A stretch of DNA of 6,539 nt from an uncultured Lachnospiraceae bacterium (GTDB lineage Bacteria; Bacillota; Clostridia; Lachnospirales; Lachnospiraceae), in NCBI GenBank assembly GCA_900313265.1, contig OMRN01000347.1, positions 1-6,539 of the forward strand, written 5' to 3'. The notes under the pieces are model-generated. The model did no database searches. It was given only the letters and a program-made list of their open reading frames with translations, and was not told the DNA's origin. The translations under genes were made by a program, and so were the position numbers. Below, piece by piece: positions 1 through 5,735 of this stretch; positions within the stretch are counted from its first letter, which is position 1, and every line of letters begins with the position of its first letter.

Positions 1-1
1 A

Positions 2-553
2 CCGATTATGGAACTTTGCCAGGAAAGACGCGGCCGCTATCTCGGCATGGAATACATGGAAGAGACGAGAGCACTCTTAAAATACGAACTTCCGCTTAAC
101 GAAATCATTTACGATTTCTTTGATGCTTTAAAATCCAGATCCCGCGGATATGCATCCTTCGATTATGATTTGAAGGGCTATGAGCAGTCGGAACTTGTAA
201 AACTCGATATTCTCGTCAATCACGAGGAAGTGGATGCGCTTTCTTTCATTGTGCATAAGGATACGGCATATGAGCGTGGAAGAAAAATGTGCGAAAAATT
301 AAAAGATGAAATTCCGAGACATCTTTTTGAAATTCCGATTCAGGCGGCGGTCGGCGGAAAAATCATCGCCCGGGAGACCGTCAAAGCCATGAGAAAAGAC
401 GTTCTGGCCAAGTGTTACGGCGGCGATATTACGCGAAAGAAGAAACTTTTGGAGAAGCAGAAGGAAGGAAAGAAGCGTATGCGTCAGATCGGAAATGTGG
501 AGATTCCGCAGGAAGCATTTATGTCCGTGCTGAAGCTGGATGAGGGAAAATAG
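2..553 (+). CDS. lepA: Elongation factor 4 (LepA), C-terminal part; 5' end outside window
   Basis: This is the last 183 codons of LepA/EF4, a ribosome-associated translational GTPase of about 600 residues that acts on stalled or mistranslocated ribosomes. The frame is open to the left edge (Pro-Ile precede the first Met), so the Met at position 8 is internal, not the start. Visible family signatures are [11 protein letters not shown] at the left edge, then [49 protein letters not shown], and the lysine-rich LepA-specific C-terminal domain with [24 protein letters not shown] split across the tail, ending near [15 protein letters not shown]. The GTPase and EF-G-like domains II and III lie outside the window. 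The C-terminus looks complete and normal. hemW follows 102 bp downstream with no visible terminator, an arrangement also known from Bacillus subtilis. The identification is very secure from the sequence match to the family. Confidence 0.97.
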   Translation, partial: PIMELCQERRGRYLGMEYMEETRALLKYELPLNEIIYDFFDALKSRSRGYASFDYDLKGYEQSELVKLDILVNHEEVDALSFIVHKDTAYERGRKMCEKLKDEIPRHLFEIPIQAAVGGKIIARETVKAMRKDVLAKCYGGDITRKKKLLEKQKEGKKRMRQIGNVEIPQEAFMSVLKLDEGK

Positions 554-558
554 GACGT

Positions 559-593
559 GGATGCATGACGGAAAGGAACACTGGGATGCATGA
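559..593. repeat. 10-bp direct repeat in the lepA-hemW gap
   Basis: GGATGCATGA occurs twice, at 559-568 and 584-593, 25 bp apart; each copy contains the palindrome ATGCAT. It sits just after the lepA stop. No terminator, promoter or gene is apparent in the 102-bp gap, and the repeat may be chance or a small local duplication. Confidence 0.5.
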
Positions 594-655
594 AGTATGA
601 AACAGTGCATATGTGCAGACGGAAGAAACGGAATAAATAATCATGGAGAAATAAA

Positions 656-2173
656 ATGAGTACGAAGGAAGGTGTAAGAGAACTGGCGATTTATATTCAC
701 CTTCCTTTTTGTGTGCGCAAGTGTCTGTACTGTGATTTTAATTCGGGCGTATATGACAGGGAAGTACAGAAAAGTTATGTTAACAAATTGTGCGAAGAAA
801 TCGACTGGACATTTGAAGAGAGAAGAAAGAAAAATCCTGGGAAGGACATAATTACATCGATTTTTTTCGGAGGCGGAACGCCCTCTGTATTGGAACCGGA
901 ATTGATTAAACAAATATTATGTAAACTAAAAGAGAACGTGGAATTATGTAAACTTAATACTGAAAAAGATTTATGTAAACCACACGAGAAAGATGAGTTA
1001 TGTAAACCAGAAATCACGATAGAAGTCAATCCGGGAACGGTGGAGTATTTGGAACCATACGAAGATCCGTTGGTCGAAGATAAAGAAAAGAACATAGAAA
1101 ACAACATAGAAAACAACATAGAAAACAACATAGAAAACAAAGATAAGGGTATCGAATACATAGAGAAAACGATGGATTCGGCAAAGGATGAATCGAAAGA
1201 AGACGGAAAGCCCCAGAGAAAGAATAAACTCGAATACTACAAAGCAATCGGCATTAACCGCATCAGCATCGGCATGCAAAGCGGTTCCGACGAAGAACTG
1301 AAAACACTCGGCCGAATCCATAATTATGAGGACTTCTTAAAAACATATCAGATGGCGAAGGAGGCCGGATTTGAGAATATCAGTGTGGATGTTATGTATG
1401 CCCTGCCCGGACAGACTTTTTCATCTTTTGAAAAAACGCTTCGAAAAACAGCCGAACTGTCTCCGCCGCATATTTCCGCATACAGTCTGATTGTGGAAGA
1501 GGGAACTCCTTTTGACGATATGGATCTTGATCTGCCGGGGGAAGAAACGGAACGAAAGATGTACGTTTCGGTTGGAAAAATCCTTAAAGAATACGGATAC
1601 CACCAGTATGAAATTTCAAATTACGCAAAGGACGGGTTTGAGTGCCGCCATAACAGCGTTTACTGGAAGAGAGGGGAGTACCTGGGATTTGGGCTATCGG
1701 CGGCCAGCCTGACCTATGATGAGTCCGGTTTTTCTTCTTCATCCAGGAAAAATGAAAATGCTCATTCCGCATGTGAAACGGATGGCAGTGCAGATAAAAC
1801 GGACGGTACTACGAAACGTATCGTTATGAATTACAGATATACGAATACCGGGTCTATGGAAGAATATCTGAAGGCAGAAACCTTCGAACAGTTAAAAGCC
1901 TTCCGGAAAGAGGAAGAGCATCTGTCAATGAACGACTGCATGTCGGAATATGCATTTCTTTCCCTTCGCATGAACCGTGGGATTAGCGCAGCGGAATTTA
2001 GGGAATTTTTCGGCCGCGATTTGGAAGAAGTATACGGGGATGTCATTCGGAAAAATGAGCGGTGGCGGCTGTTGACCGTGTCGGACGAAAGGACGGTTTC
2101 GCTGACTGCAAAGGGAAGAAATGTTGCCAATGTTGTTATGGCGGATTTTCTTTTGGATGAAGAGGAAACGTAA
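656..2173 (+). CDS. hemW: Radical SAM haem chaperone HemW (HemN-like), enlarged by insertions
   Basis: HemW is a cytoplasmic radical SAM protein that binds a 4Fe-4S cluster and haem; it was long annotated as oxygen-independent coproporphyrinogen III oxidase. Seen here: the cluster motif FCVRKCLYCDF (Cys19, Cys23, Cys26) with Phe28 where true HemN has a fourth Cys, the SAM-binding GGGTPS (72-77), EITIEVNPGTV (119-129), GINRISIGMQS, LGRIH, DVMYALPGQT, ISAYSLIVEEGTP, YEISNYAKDGFECRHNSVYW, and the C-terminal HemW domain. The ATG at 656 is supported by GGAG at 645-648. The protein is 505 residues against about 380 usual. The excess lies in three hydrophilic insertions: about 91-117 (LCK repeats), 132-190 (NIEN repeats, Lys/Glu-rich) and 355-389 (Ser/Thr/Asp/Lys-rich). 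The frame and all core motifs are intact, so a working protein is likely. The usual GAHS segment reads SAAS (349-351 region). It is probably co-transcribed with lepA. Confidence 0.93.
   Translation: MSTKEGVRELAIYIHLPFCVRKCLYCDFNSGVYDREVQKSYVNKLCEEIDWTFEERRKKNPGKDIITSIFFGGGTPSVLEPELIKQILCKLKENVELCKLNTEKDLCKPHEKDELCKPEITIEVNPGTVEYLEPYEDPLVEDKEKNIENNIENNIENNIENKDKGIEYIEKTMDSAKDESKEDGKPQRKNKLEYYKAIGINRISIGMQSGSDEELKTLGRIHNYEDFLKTYQMAKEAGFENISVDVMYALPGQTFSSFEKTLRKTAELSPPHISAYSLIVEEGTPFDDMDLDLPGEETERKMYVSVGKILKEYGYHQYEISNYAKDGFECRHNSVYWKRGEYLGFGLSAASLTYDESGFSSSSRKNENAHSACETDGSADKTDGTTKRIVMNYRYTNTGSMEEYLKAETFEQLKAFRKEEEHLSMNDCMSEYAFLSLRMNRGISAAEFREFFGRDLEEVYGDVIRKNERWRLLTVSDERTVSLTAKGRNVANVVMADFLLDEEET
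917..1024 (+). repeat. 27-bp-period array with invariant TTATGTAAAC core, inside hemW
   Basis: The 10-mer TTATGTAAAC occurs at 917-926, 944-953, 971-980 and 998-1007, exactly 27 bp apart each time. The remaining 17 bp of each unit are not conserved. Each core reads in frame as Leu-Cys-Lys, giving LCKLKENVE, LCKLNTEKD, LCKPHEKDE and LCKPEITIE; the fourth unit runs into the conserved strand EITIEVNPG. The last two cores extend to the 12-mer TTATGTAAACCA, which is also found in comM at 4562-4573. The period of nine codons preserves the reading frame. Confidence 0.9.
1091..1138 (+). repeat. Four perfect 12-bp tandem repeats (AACATAGAAAAC), inside hemW
   Basis: Four identical copies of AACATAGAAAAC lie head to tail at 1091-1102, 1103-1114, 1115-1126 and 1127-1138. 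In the hemW frame each reads Asn-Ile-Glu-Asn (residues 146-161). Because the unit is four codons long, gain or loss of units by slippage would change the length of the loop but not the frame. The identical copies suggest recent expansion. Confidence 0.96.
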
Positions 2174-2184
2174 GAAAAGGGCGG

Positions 2185-2283
2185 TTATTTTTTTGCCTTG
2201 CTATTCCGACCTACTGTGTAGCCCAGAGCAAAGCAAGTAATTGCGAAGCCCAAAAGAGCCATTACATCAGTAATAGTCAGCAT
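2185..2283 (-). CDS. Small single-span membrane peptide, 32 aa, holin-like/type I toxin-like
   Basis: The - strand reads ATG at 2283-2281 to TAA at 2187-2185. The peptide begins MLTITDVMALLGF, continues with AITCFAL and ends GYTVGRNSKAKK. It has one hydrophobic segment (about residues 8-24) and a short basic tail, the build of the small hydrophobic peptides of Bacillota often annotated as putative holin-like toxins and of type I toxins. It probably inserts in the cytoplasmic membrane. No strong ribosome binding site precedes the ATG; TTG at 2301-2299 is an alternative in-frame start after an upstream stop. It converges on hemW with 11 bp between stops, and no intrinsic terminator is seen between them, so hemW read-through would make an antisense RNA over it. 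An AT-rich TAAAAT at 2325-2320 could be a -10 element but lacks a clear -35. That it is a gene is inferred from build and familiarity; toxin function is not shown. Confidence 0.6.
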   Translation of the reverse strand: MLTITDVMALLGFAITCFALGYTVGRNSKAKK

Positions 2284-2365
2284 GATATGTTCGAGACGCA
2301 ATGGCTCAGATACGGAAAAATTTTAAAATTTCATTTTTGACATATGATAAAAAAAGAAAATTATC

Positions 2366-2394
2366 TTGAAAGAAAGAAATTGAAATTGTATAAT
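2366..2394 (+). promoter_or_regulatory. Sigma-A promoter for pilT
   Basis: TTGAAA at 2366-2371 and a perfect TATAAT at 2389-2394 are separated by exactly 17 bp, in an AT-rich setting. The start of transcription would fall near 2400, giving a 5' leader of about 66 nt. A second -35-like TTGACA lies at 2337-2342 but has no convincing -10 partner. Confidence 0.85.
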
Positions 2395-2400
2395 TAAATG

Positions 2401-2418
2401 TACGATTGTGAAATCGTA
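2401..2418 (+). promoter_or_regulatory. 5' leader hairpin with GUGA tetraloop upstream of pilT
   Basis: TACGATT (2401-2407) pairs perfectly with AATCGTA (2412-2418) around the loop GTGA, a GNRA-type tetraloop. It falls at the predicted 5' end of the pilT transcript, where such hairpins are known to protect messages from decay. It is not followed by a T tract, so it is not a terminator. The role in stability is inference. Confidence 0.55.
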
Positions 2419-2466
2419 TCAGGGTGTCAAAAATAGCAAAAAATATATGCAAAGGGGACGTAAAGT

Positions 2467-3546
2467 ATGCCTAGAATTGAAGAGATTTTACAGGTTTCCA
2501 TGGATGCGAGAGCATCCGATATCCATTTAACCGCAGGTCTTCCTCCGAAGATGCGTGTTAACGGACATCTTTTGAACATGGATTTCCCGGTAATGAAGCC
2601 GGAAGATACCATGGAAATCGTTCGTCAGATTATGACCGACCACCAGAGAGCCATGTTTGAAGAGCGTGGTGAACTGGATATGTCTTTCGCGGTAACAAAC
2701 CTCGGACGTTACCGTGTAAACGTTTTCCGTCAGAGAGGTTCCGTGGCAATGGCGATGCGTGCCGTTAATACGGTTATTCCTACTCCTGCACAGTTAGGTG
2801 TTCCCAATGCGGTTGTTGAATTATATAACCGTAAGAGAGGACTTGTTCTGGTTACCGGTCCTACCGGTTCCGGTAAATCTACTACACTGGCTTCCATTAT
2901 CGATAAAGCAAACAATAACCGTGATGCACATATTATCACACTGGAAGACCCGATTGAGTATTTGCACATTCACAAGGTTGCCATGGTTAACCAGCGTGAA
3001 ATCGGTTTTGACTCCATGAGTTATGCGAATGCACTTCGTGCAGCTCTTCGTGAAGACCCCGATATCATCCTCGTAGGAGAGATGCGTGACTACGAAACGA
3101 TTTCCGTAGCCGTAACCGCAGCCGAAACCGGACACCTTGTATTGTCCACCCTGCATACCATCGGTGCAGCATCTACCATCGACCGTATCATCGACGTTTT
3201 CCCGCCTCATCAGCAGCAGCAGATTCGTGTTCAGCTGGCAAACGTTCTTGAGGCTGTTATTTCCCAGCAGCTGGTTCCTACCGCAGACGGAAGAGGCCGT
3301 GTGGCTGCATTCGAAGTAATGCTCGGTAACCATGCGGTACGTAACCTGATTCGTGAAGGTAAATCCCACCAGTTAATGTCCGTAATGCAGACCAACCGAC
3401 GTTCGGGAATGGTTACCATGGACGAAGCTTTAACCGAGCTTTATCTGGAAGGAAAAATCGATCAGGAGAACCTTGTGGAATTCGCACAGGATCCTGTCGG
3501 CATGATTCAGAAACTCGGCTTAAAGGGTGTTTCTGTAGGAAATTAA
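2467..3546 (+). CDS. pilT: Type IV pilus retraction ATPase PilT
   Basis: PilT is the hexameric cytoplasmic ATPase that disassembles type IV pili, powering twitching motility and pulling in DNA during uptake. At 359 residues it has the usual family length. Seen here: the N-terminal ASDIHLTAGLPPKMRVNG, the Walker A box GPTGSGKST (131-139), the Asp box TLEDPIEYLH (158-167), the Walker B region DPDIILVGEMRD (197-208), the His box TAAETGHLVLSTLHT (217-231), and AVRNLIREGKSHQ (290-302), the PilT form of the AIRNLIRE signature that separates it from PilB. The ATG at 2467 follows AGGGG at 2453-2457. It stands alone with its own promoter and terminator, with no pilB, pilC or pilin nearby. Its codon use differs sharply from the neighbours: arginine is mostly CGT, with no CGG seen, and glycine is often GGT, which suggests high expression. 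Confidence 0.97.
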   Translation: MPRIEEILQVSMDARASDIHLTAGLPPKMRVNGHLLNMDFPVMKPEDTMEIVRQIMTDHQRAMFEERGELDMSFAVTNLGRYRVNVFRQRGSVAMAMRAVNTVIPTPAQLGVPNAVVELYNRKRGLVLVTGPTGSGKSTTLASIIDKANNNRDAHIITLEDPIEYLHIHKVAMVNQREIGFDSMSYANALRAALREDPDIILVGEMRDYETISVAVTAAETGHLVLSTLHTIGAASTIDRIIDVFPPHQQQQIRVQLANVLEAVISQQLVPTADGRGRVAAFEVMLGNHAVRNLIREGKSHQLMSVMQTNRRSGMVTMDEALTELYLEGKIDQENLVEFAQDPVGMIQKLGLKGVSVGN

Positions 3547-3559
3547 TTTTTGTTTATTC

Positions 3560-3595
3560 TTTCGGGCAGGTTTTATGCCTGCCCGAAATTTTTTT
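3560..3595 (+). terminator. Intrinsic terminator after pilT
   Basis: An 11-bp perfect stem, TTTCGGGCAGG (3560-3570) with CCTGCCCGAAA (3578-3588), closes a 7-nt loop and is followed directly by seven T residues (3589-3595). It lies 13 bp after the pilT stop. The A-rich flank on the left is poor, so it works mainly in the + direction. Confidence 0.95.
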
Positions 3596-3596
3596 C

Positions 3597-4033
3597 TTAA
3601 CCGGCAGTACTATTAAAAAATTCGTTACCGGTTCCGGCATTCAAATTTTTTTCATTTCATTTTTCTGTTTTTTAATCCACTTTTTTGTTTCTCATTTCAT
3701 TTTAAATTTTCATTTTGTTTTTATTTCTTACTTCAATTTGTCATTTTGTTTGTCATCATTTTGATCTTTTACAGCTTTTCTATTACTTATCGGGCGATTG
3801 TTCGACAACTTATCAATCTGTGAATCAACCTGTTTTTACCTAAGTTTTTTTGAAGCATTTTCAAAGATTTTTCGATTGAATTTTCTAAGATTTTTCATGA
3901 AAAATAATCAGGAATTTTATCGTAATGATTATCAAAAATGTAATCATATTTTTTATCAATGTAATTTTACGAAAAGGATATTACAGCCTGTATTGATTCA
4001 ATAAAGGACTGCGAAAAAAGGAAGGGAGAAGAG
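3597..4033. other. T-rich intergenic region without a credible gene
   Basis: This stretch of about 440 bp is very T-rich on the + strand, especially 3640-3780, with recurring TTTCATTTCATTTT-like (3650-3663, 3692-3703) and CATTTTGTTT segments. Both strands carry many stops. The longest frame (3798-4004, from TTG) is Phe-rich, has no ribosome binding site and resembles no family I know. Two dyads lie in the right half: a perfect 16-bp palindrome at 3890-3905, and ATGATTA (3925-3931) facing TAATCAT (3941-3947). The promoter of comM should be here, but I cannot point to a convincing -35/-10 pair. Confidence 0.6.
3890..3905. promoter_or_regulatory. 16-bp perfect palindrome upstream of comM
   Basis: ATTTTTCATGAAAAAT is a perfect dyad about 130 bp before comM. 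A second, imperfectly related dyad, ATGATTA with a 9-bp spacer and TAATCAT, follows at 3925-3947. Either could be an operator for a dimeric regulator, but the surroundings are so AT-rich that chance is possible and no regulator is identified. Confidence 0.35.
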
Positions 4034-5578
4034 ATGTTTAGTGTGATGATATCCTCCGCCATCGCGGGGATGAAAAGTTTTATGGTGAATGTGGAAGTGG
4101 ATGTATCAAACGGTCTTCCGGGGTTTGAAATTGTCGGAATGGCGGCAGGAGAAGTGAAGGAAGCCAAGGAACGGGTCCGGGTTGCTCTTAAGAACATCGG
4201 AATCGTGATGCCTCCGAAGAAAATTACGGTGAATCTGTCGCCGGCCAGCCTTCGGAAAACCGGAACAGCACTGGATCTGCCGATTGCGGTAGGGATTTTA
4301 ACGTCCATGGAAATTCTTCCGCCGGATGCTGCCGAAGGAATTTTATTTATGGGAGAACTGGGTCTAAACGGCGAACTCAAATTTGTCAGTGGTGTTTTGC
4401 CGAGTGCGATGATGGCGGAAAAAAACGGAATAAAAACCTGTATAGTCCCGAAATGCAACGAAATGGAAGGAACGGCGCTGGAAAAGACAAGTGTACTGGG
4501 GTTTGAATCCCTTCCGGATATTCTGGAATTCTTATACACCGATGAAAGAGGAAGAAAAATGTTATGTAAACCAAAAAAGATTAACCCGAAAGACTTAATC
4601 GAAAAGTCCTGTTTCGACGGGCCGGACTTCGGTGAGGTGAAAGGGCAGGAAGGCCTGAAAAGGGGAGCGCTTATAGCAGCGGCCGGGTTCCATCATTTTA
4701 TGATGATTGGGCCGCCGGGAGCCGGAAAAACCATGATTGCCAAGCGAATTCCTTCAATCCTTCCGCCGCTTACCGTAAAAGAGTGTATGGAGGTATCACA
4801 GATTTACAGCATTAACGGAATGTTAAGTGAAGACAATCCGCTAATTATAAAACGGCCTTTCTGCAGCCCGCATCATACGGTGACGGAACCCGCCATGACA
4901 GGGGGCGGAAGATGCGCCAAACCCGGGCTTGTTTCCATGGCGCATCGGGGCGTTCTGTTTCTGGATGAGGCTCCGCATTTTTCCAAAGCTGTACTCGAGG
5001 TATTAAGGCAGCCGATGGAAGATAAAATCATCGAGATATCCAGAAGTTATGGTACTTACCGGTATCCTGCGGATTTTATGCTGGTCATTGCATCGAATCC
5101 CTGTCCCTGCGGTTACTATCCGAACCGGAATAAATGCCGCTGTACGGAAGAGGAAATCCGCCGGTATATGTCCAGGATTTCCGGACCGGTTATGGACCGG
5201 ATTGATCTTACCGTTTATGCACCGGCCGTTACGCTTCAGGAATTATCCGCCTCGAAACAGAAGGAGATTTCAAGCGCAGACATGCGTATCATGCTTAAAA
5301 GAGCGAGAAAAATCCAGGAAGAACGTTTTCGCAATCTGCCGATTTCTTTTAACGGGGAAATGTCGGTAAAGGAAATCGAACAGTTCTGCACGTTGGAAAA
5401 AGATGCCGGAATCTATATGGAAAGGGCTTTCGATAAACTGGGGCTAAGCGCCAGGGCCTATCATAAAGTTTTAAAAGTGGCAAGAACCATCGCGGATCTG
5501 GACGGAAGCAGGCATATCGGAGTGAACCATTTATCCGAAGCAATCGGGTACCGGACTTTCGTGCAGACGGATATCTGA
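4034..5578 (+). CDS. comM: ComM/YifB family AAA+ ATPase (Mg chelatase-like)
   Basis: ComM is a hexameric AAA+ helicase that promotes branch migration during recombination of incoming DNA in natural transformation; the family is also annotated as YifB or magnesium chelatase-like. The 514 residues match the usual length. Domains in order: an N-terminal ChlI-like (Lon S5-like) domain, about 1-170, with GLPGFEIVG and VKEAKERVRVALKN; a linker of about 171-195; the AAA+ core with Walker A GPPGAGKT (226-233), SPHHTVTEPAMTGGG, Walker B LFLDEAPHF (308-316 region), SNPCPCGYYPNRNKCRC and SGPVMDRIDL; and a C-terminal helical domain with LSARAYHKVLKVARTIADL. The family usually has LDELPEF where this protein has LDEAPHF. 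The ATG at 4034 follows AAGGGAG at 4022-4028. The linker carries LCKP encoded by the same 12-mer that is repeated in hemW. dprA follows, the usual partner in Clostridia. Confidence 0.95.
   Translation: MFSVMISSAIAGMKSFMVNVEVDVSNGLPGFEIVGMAAGEVKEAKERVRVALKNIGIVMPPKKITVNLSPASLRKTGTALDLPIAVGILTSMEILPPDAAEGILFMGELGLNGELKFVSGVLPSAMMAEKNGIKTCIVPKCNEMEGTALEKTSVLGFESLPDILEFLYTDERGRKMLCKPKKINPKDLIEKSCFDGPDFGEVKGQEGLKRGALIAAAGFHHFMMIGPPGAGKTMIAKRIPSILPPLTVKECMEVSQIYSINGMLSEDNPLIIKRPFCSPHHTVTEPAMTGGGRCAKPGLVSMAHRGVLFLDEAPHFSKAVLEVLRQPMEDKIIEISRSYGTYRYPADFMLVIASNPCPCGYYPNRNKCRCTEEEIRRYMSRISGPVMDRIDLTVYAPAVTLQELSASKQKEISSADMRIMLKRARKIQEERFRNLPISFNGEMSVKEIEQFCTLEKDAGIYMERAFDKLGLSARAYHKVLKVARTIADLDGSRHIGVNHLSEAIGYRTFVQTDI
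4562..4573 (+). repeat. Single copy of the TTATGTAAACCA element in comM
   Basis: The 12-mer is identical to the cores of units 3 and 4 of the hemW array and is in the same codon phase, TTA TGT AAA CCA, giving Leu-Cys-Lys-Pro at residues 177-180. It lies in the linker between the N-terminal domain and the AAA+ core, a place that tolerates insertions. Confidence 0.85.
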
Positions 5579-5735
5579 AGGCGCGAAAAAACGATAGGAA
5601 ATTCGGTTAAGAAACAGATGAAACACCTGTTTAAAGAAGAATAGAAAAAAAGGAGGGAAAAGATAAAACAGAAAATGGAGAAAGAAATTAAAACTGTGAA
5701 AAAAAGAGAGCAAAAGAAAGAAGGAAGTTGAGTAA
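5579..5735 (+). other. Purine-rich comM-dprA linker with decoy start signals
   Basis: The + strand here is almost all A and G from about 5632 onward. A perfect AGGAGG (5651-5656) is followed 6 nt later by ATAAAACAGAAAATGGAG, which resembles the true dprA start ATGAAACAGAACAAAG at 5736. A third related motif, ATGAAACACC, begins at 5618. From the ATG at 5675 a short frame of 18 codons, mostly Lys and Glu, ends in TGA at 5729-5731, 4 nt before the dprA ATG. A weak hairpin (AAACAG 5612-5617 with CTGTTT 5627-5632) lacks a T tract. No terminator is seen, so comM and dprA are probably one transcript. Confidence 0.55.

Noticed and set aside
917..1138. A CRISPR-like reading of the regular 27-bp spacing and variable spacers.
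   Set aside because: The cores are only 10 bp, spacers 17 bp, everything is in frame in hemW, and no cas gene is nearby.
775..1321. Long - strand frames opposite hemW with repeated LFSM or VVFY peptides.
   Set aside because: They are shadows of the repeat-rich hemW reading frame; the repeats explain their length.
2337..2365. A second + strand promoter from the perfect -35 TTGACA.
   Set aside because: No acceptable -10 hexamer is found at 16-18 bp; the promoter at 2366-2394 is clearly better.
2440..2480. GGGGACGTAAAG before and at the pilT start resembles the GGGACGCAAAG part of c-di-GMP-I riboswitches, an attractive link to pili.
   Set aside because: The remaining conserved parts of the aptamer (CACGCACAGGGCAAACC-like stem and the second stem with its tetraloop receptor) are absent, and the match overlaps the ribosome binding site.
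2821..3369. A 182-codon - strand frame opposite pilT.
   Set aside because: It lies wholly inside pilT, which has all its motifs; the open frame is a by-product of pilT's strong codon bias.
3975..4000. AGGATATT followed 12 bp later by GATTC as a sigma-H-like competence promoter for comM.
   Set aside because: The -10 part does not match GAAT and one weak half-site is not enough in AT-rich DNA.
3798..4004. A 68-codon + strand frame between pilT and comM, with an internal ATG at 3897.
   Set aside because: It starts with TTG, has no ribosome binding site, is rich in Phe and Asn as expected from AT-rich non-coding DNA, and shows no family resemblance.
5612..5632. Hairpin after comM as a terminator.
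   Set aside because: The stem is short with a mismatch and is followed by A/G-rich sequence, not a T tract.
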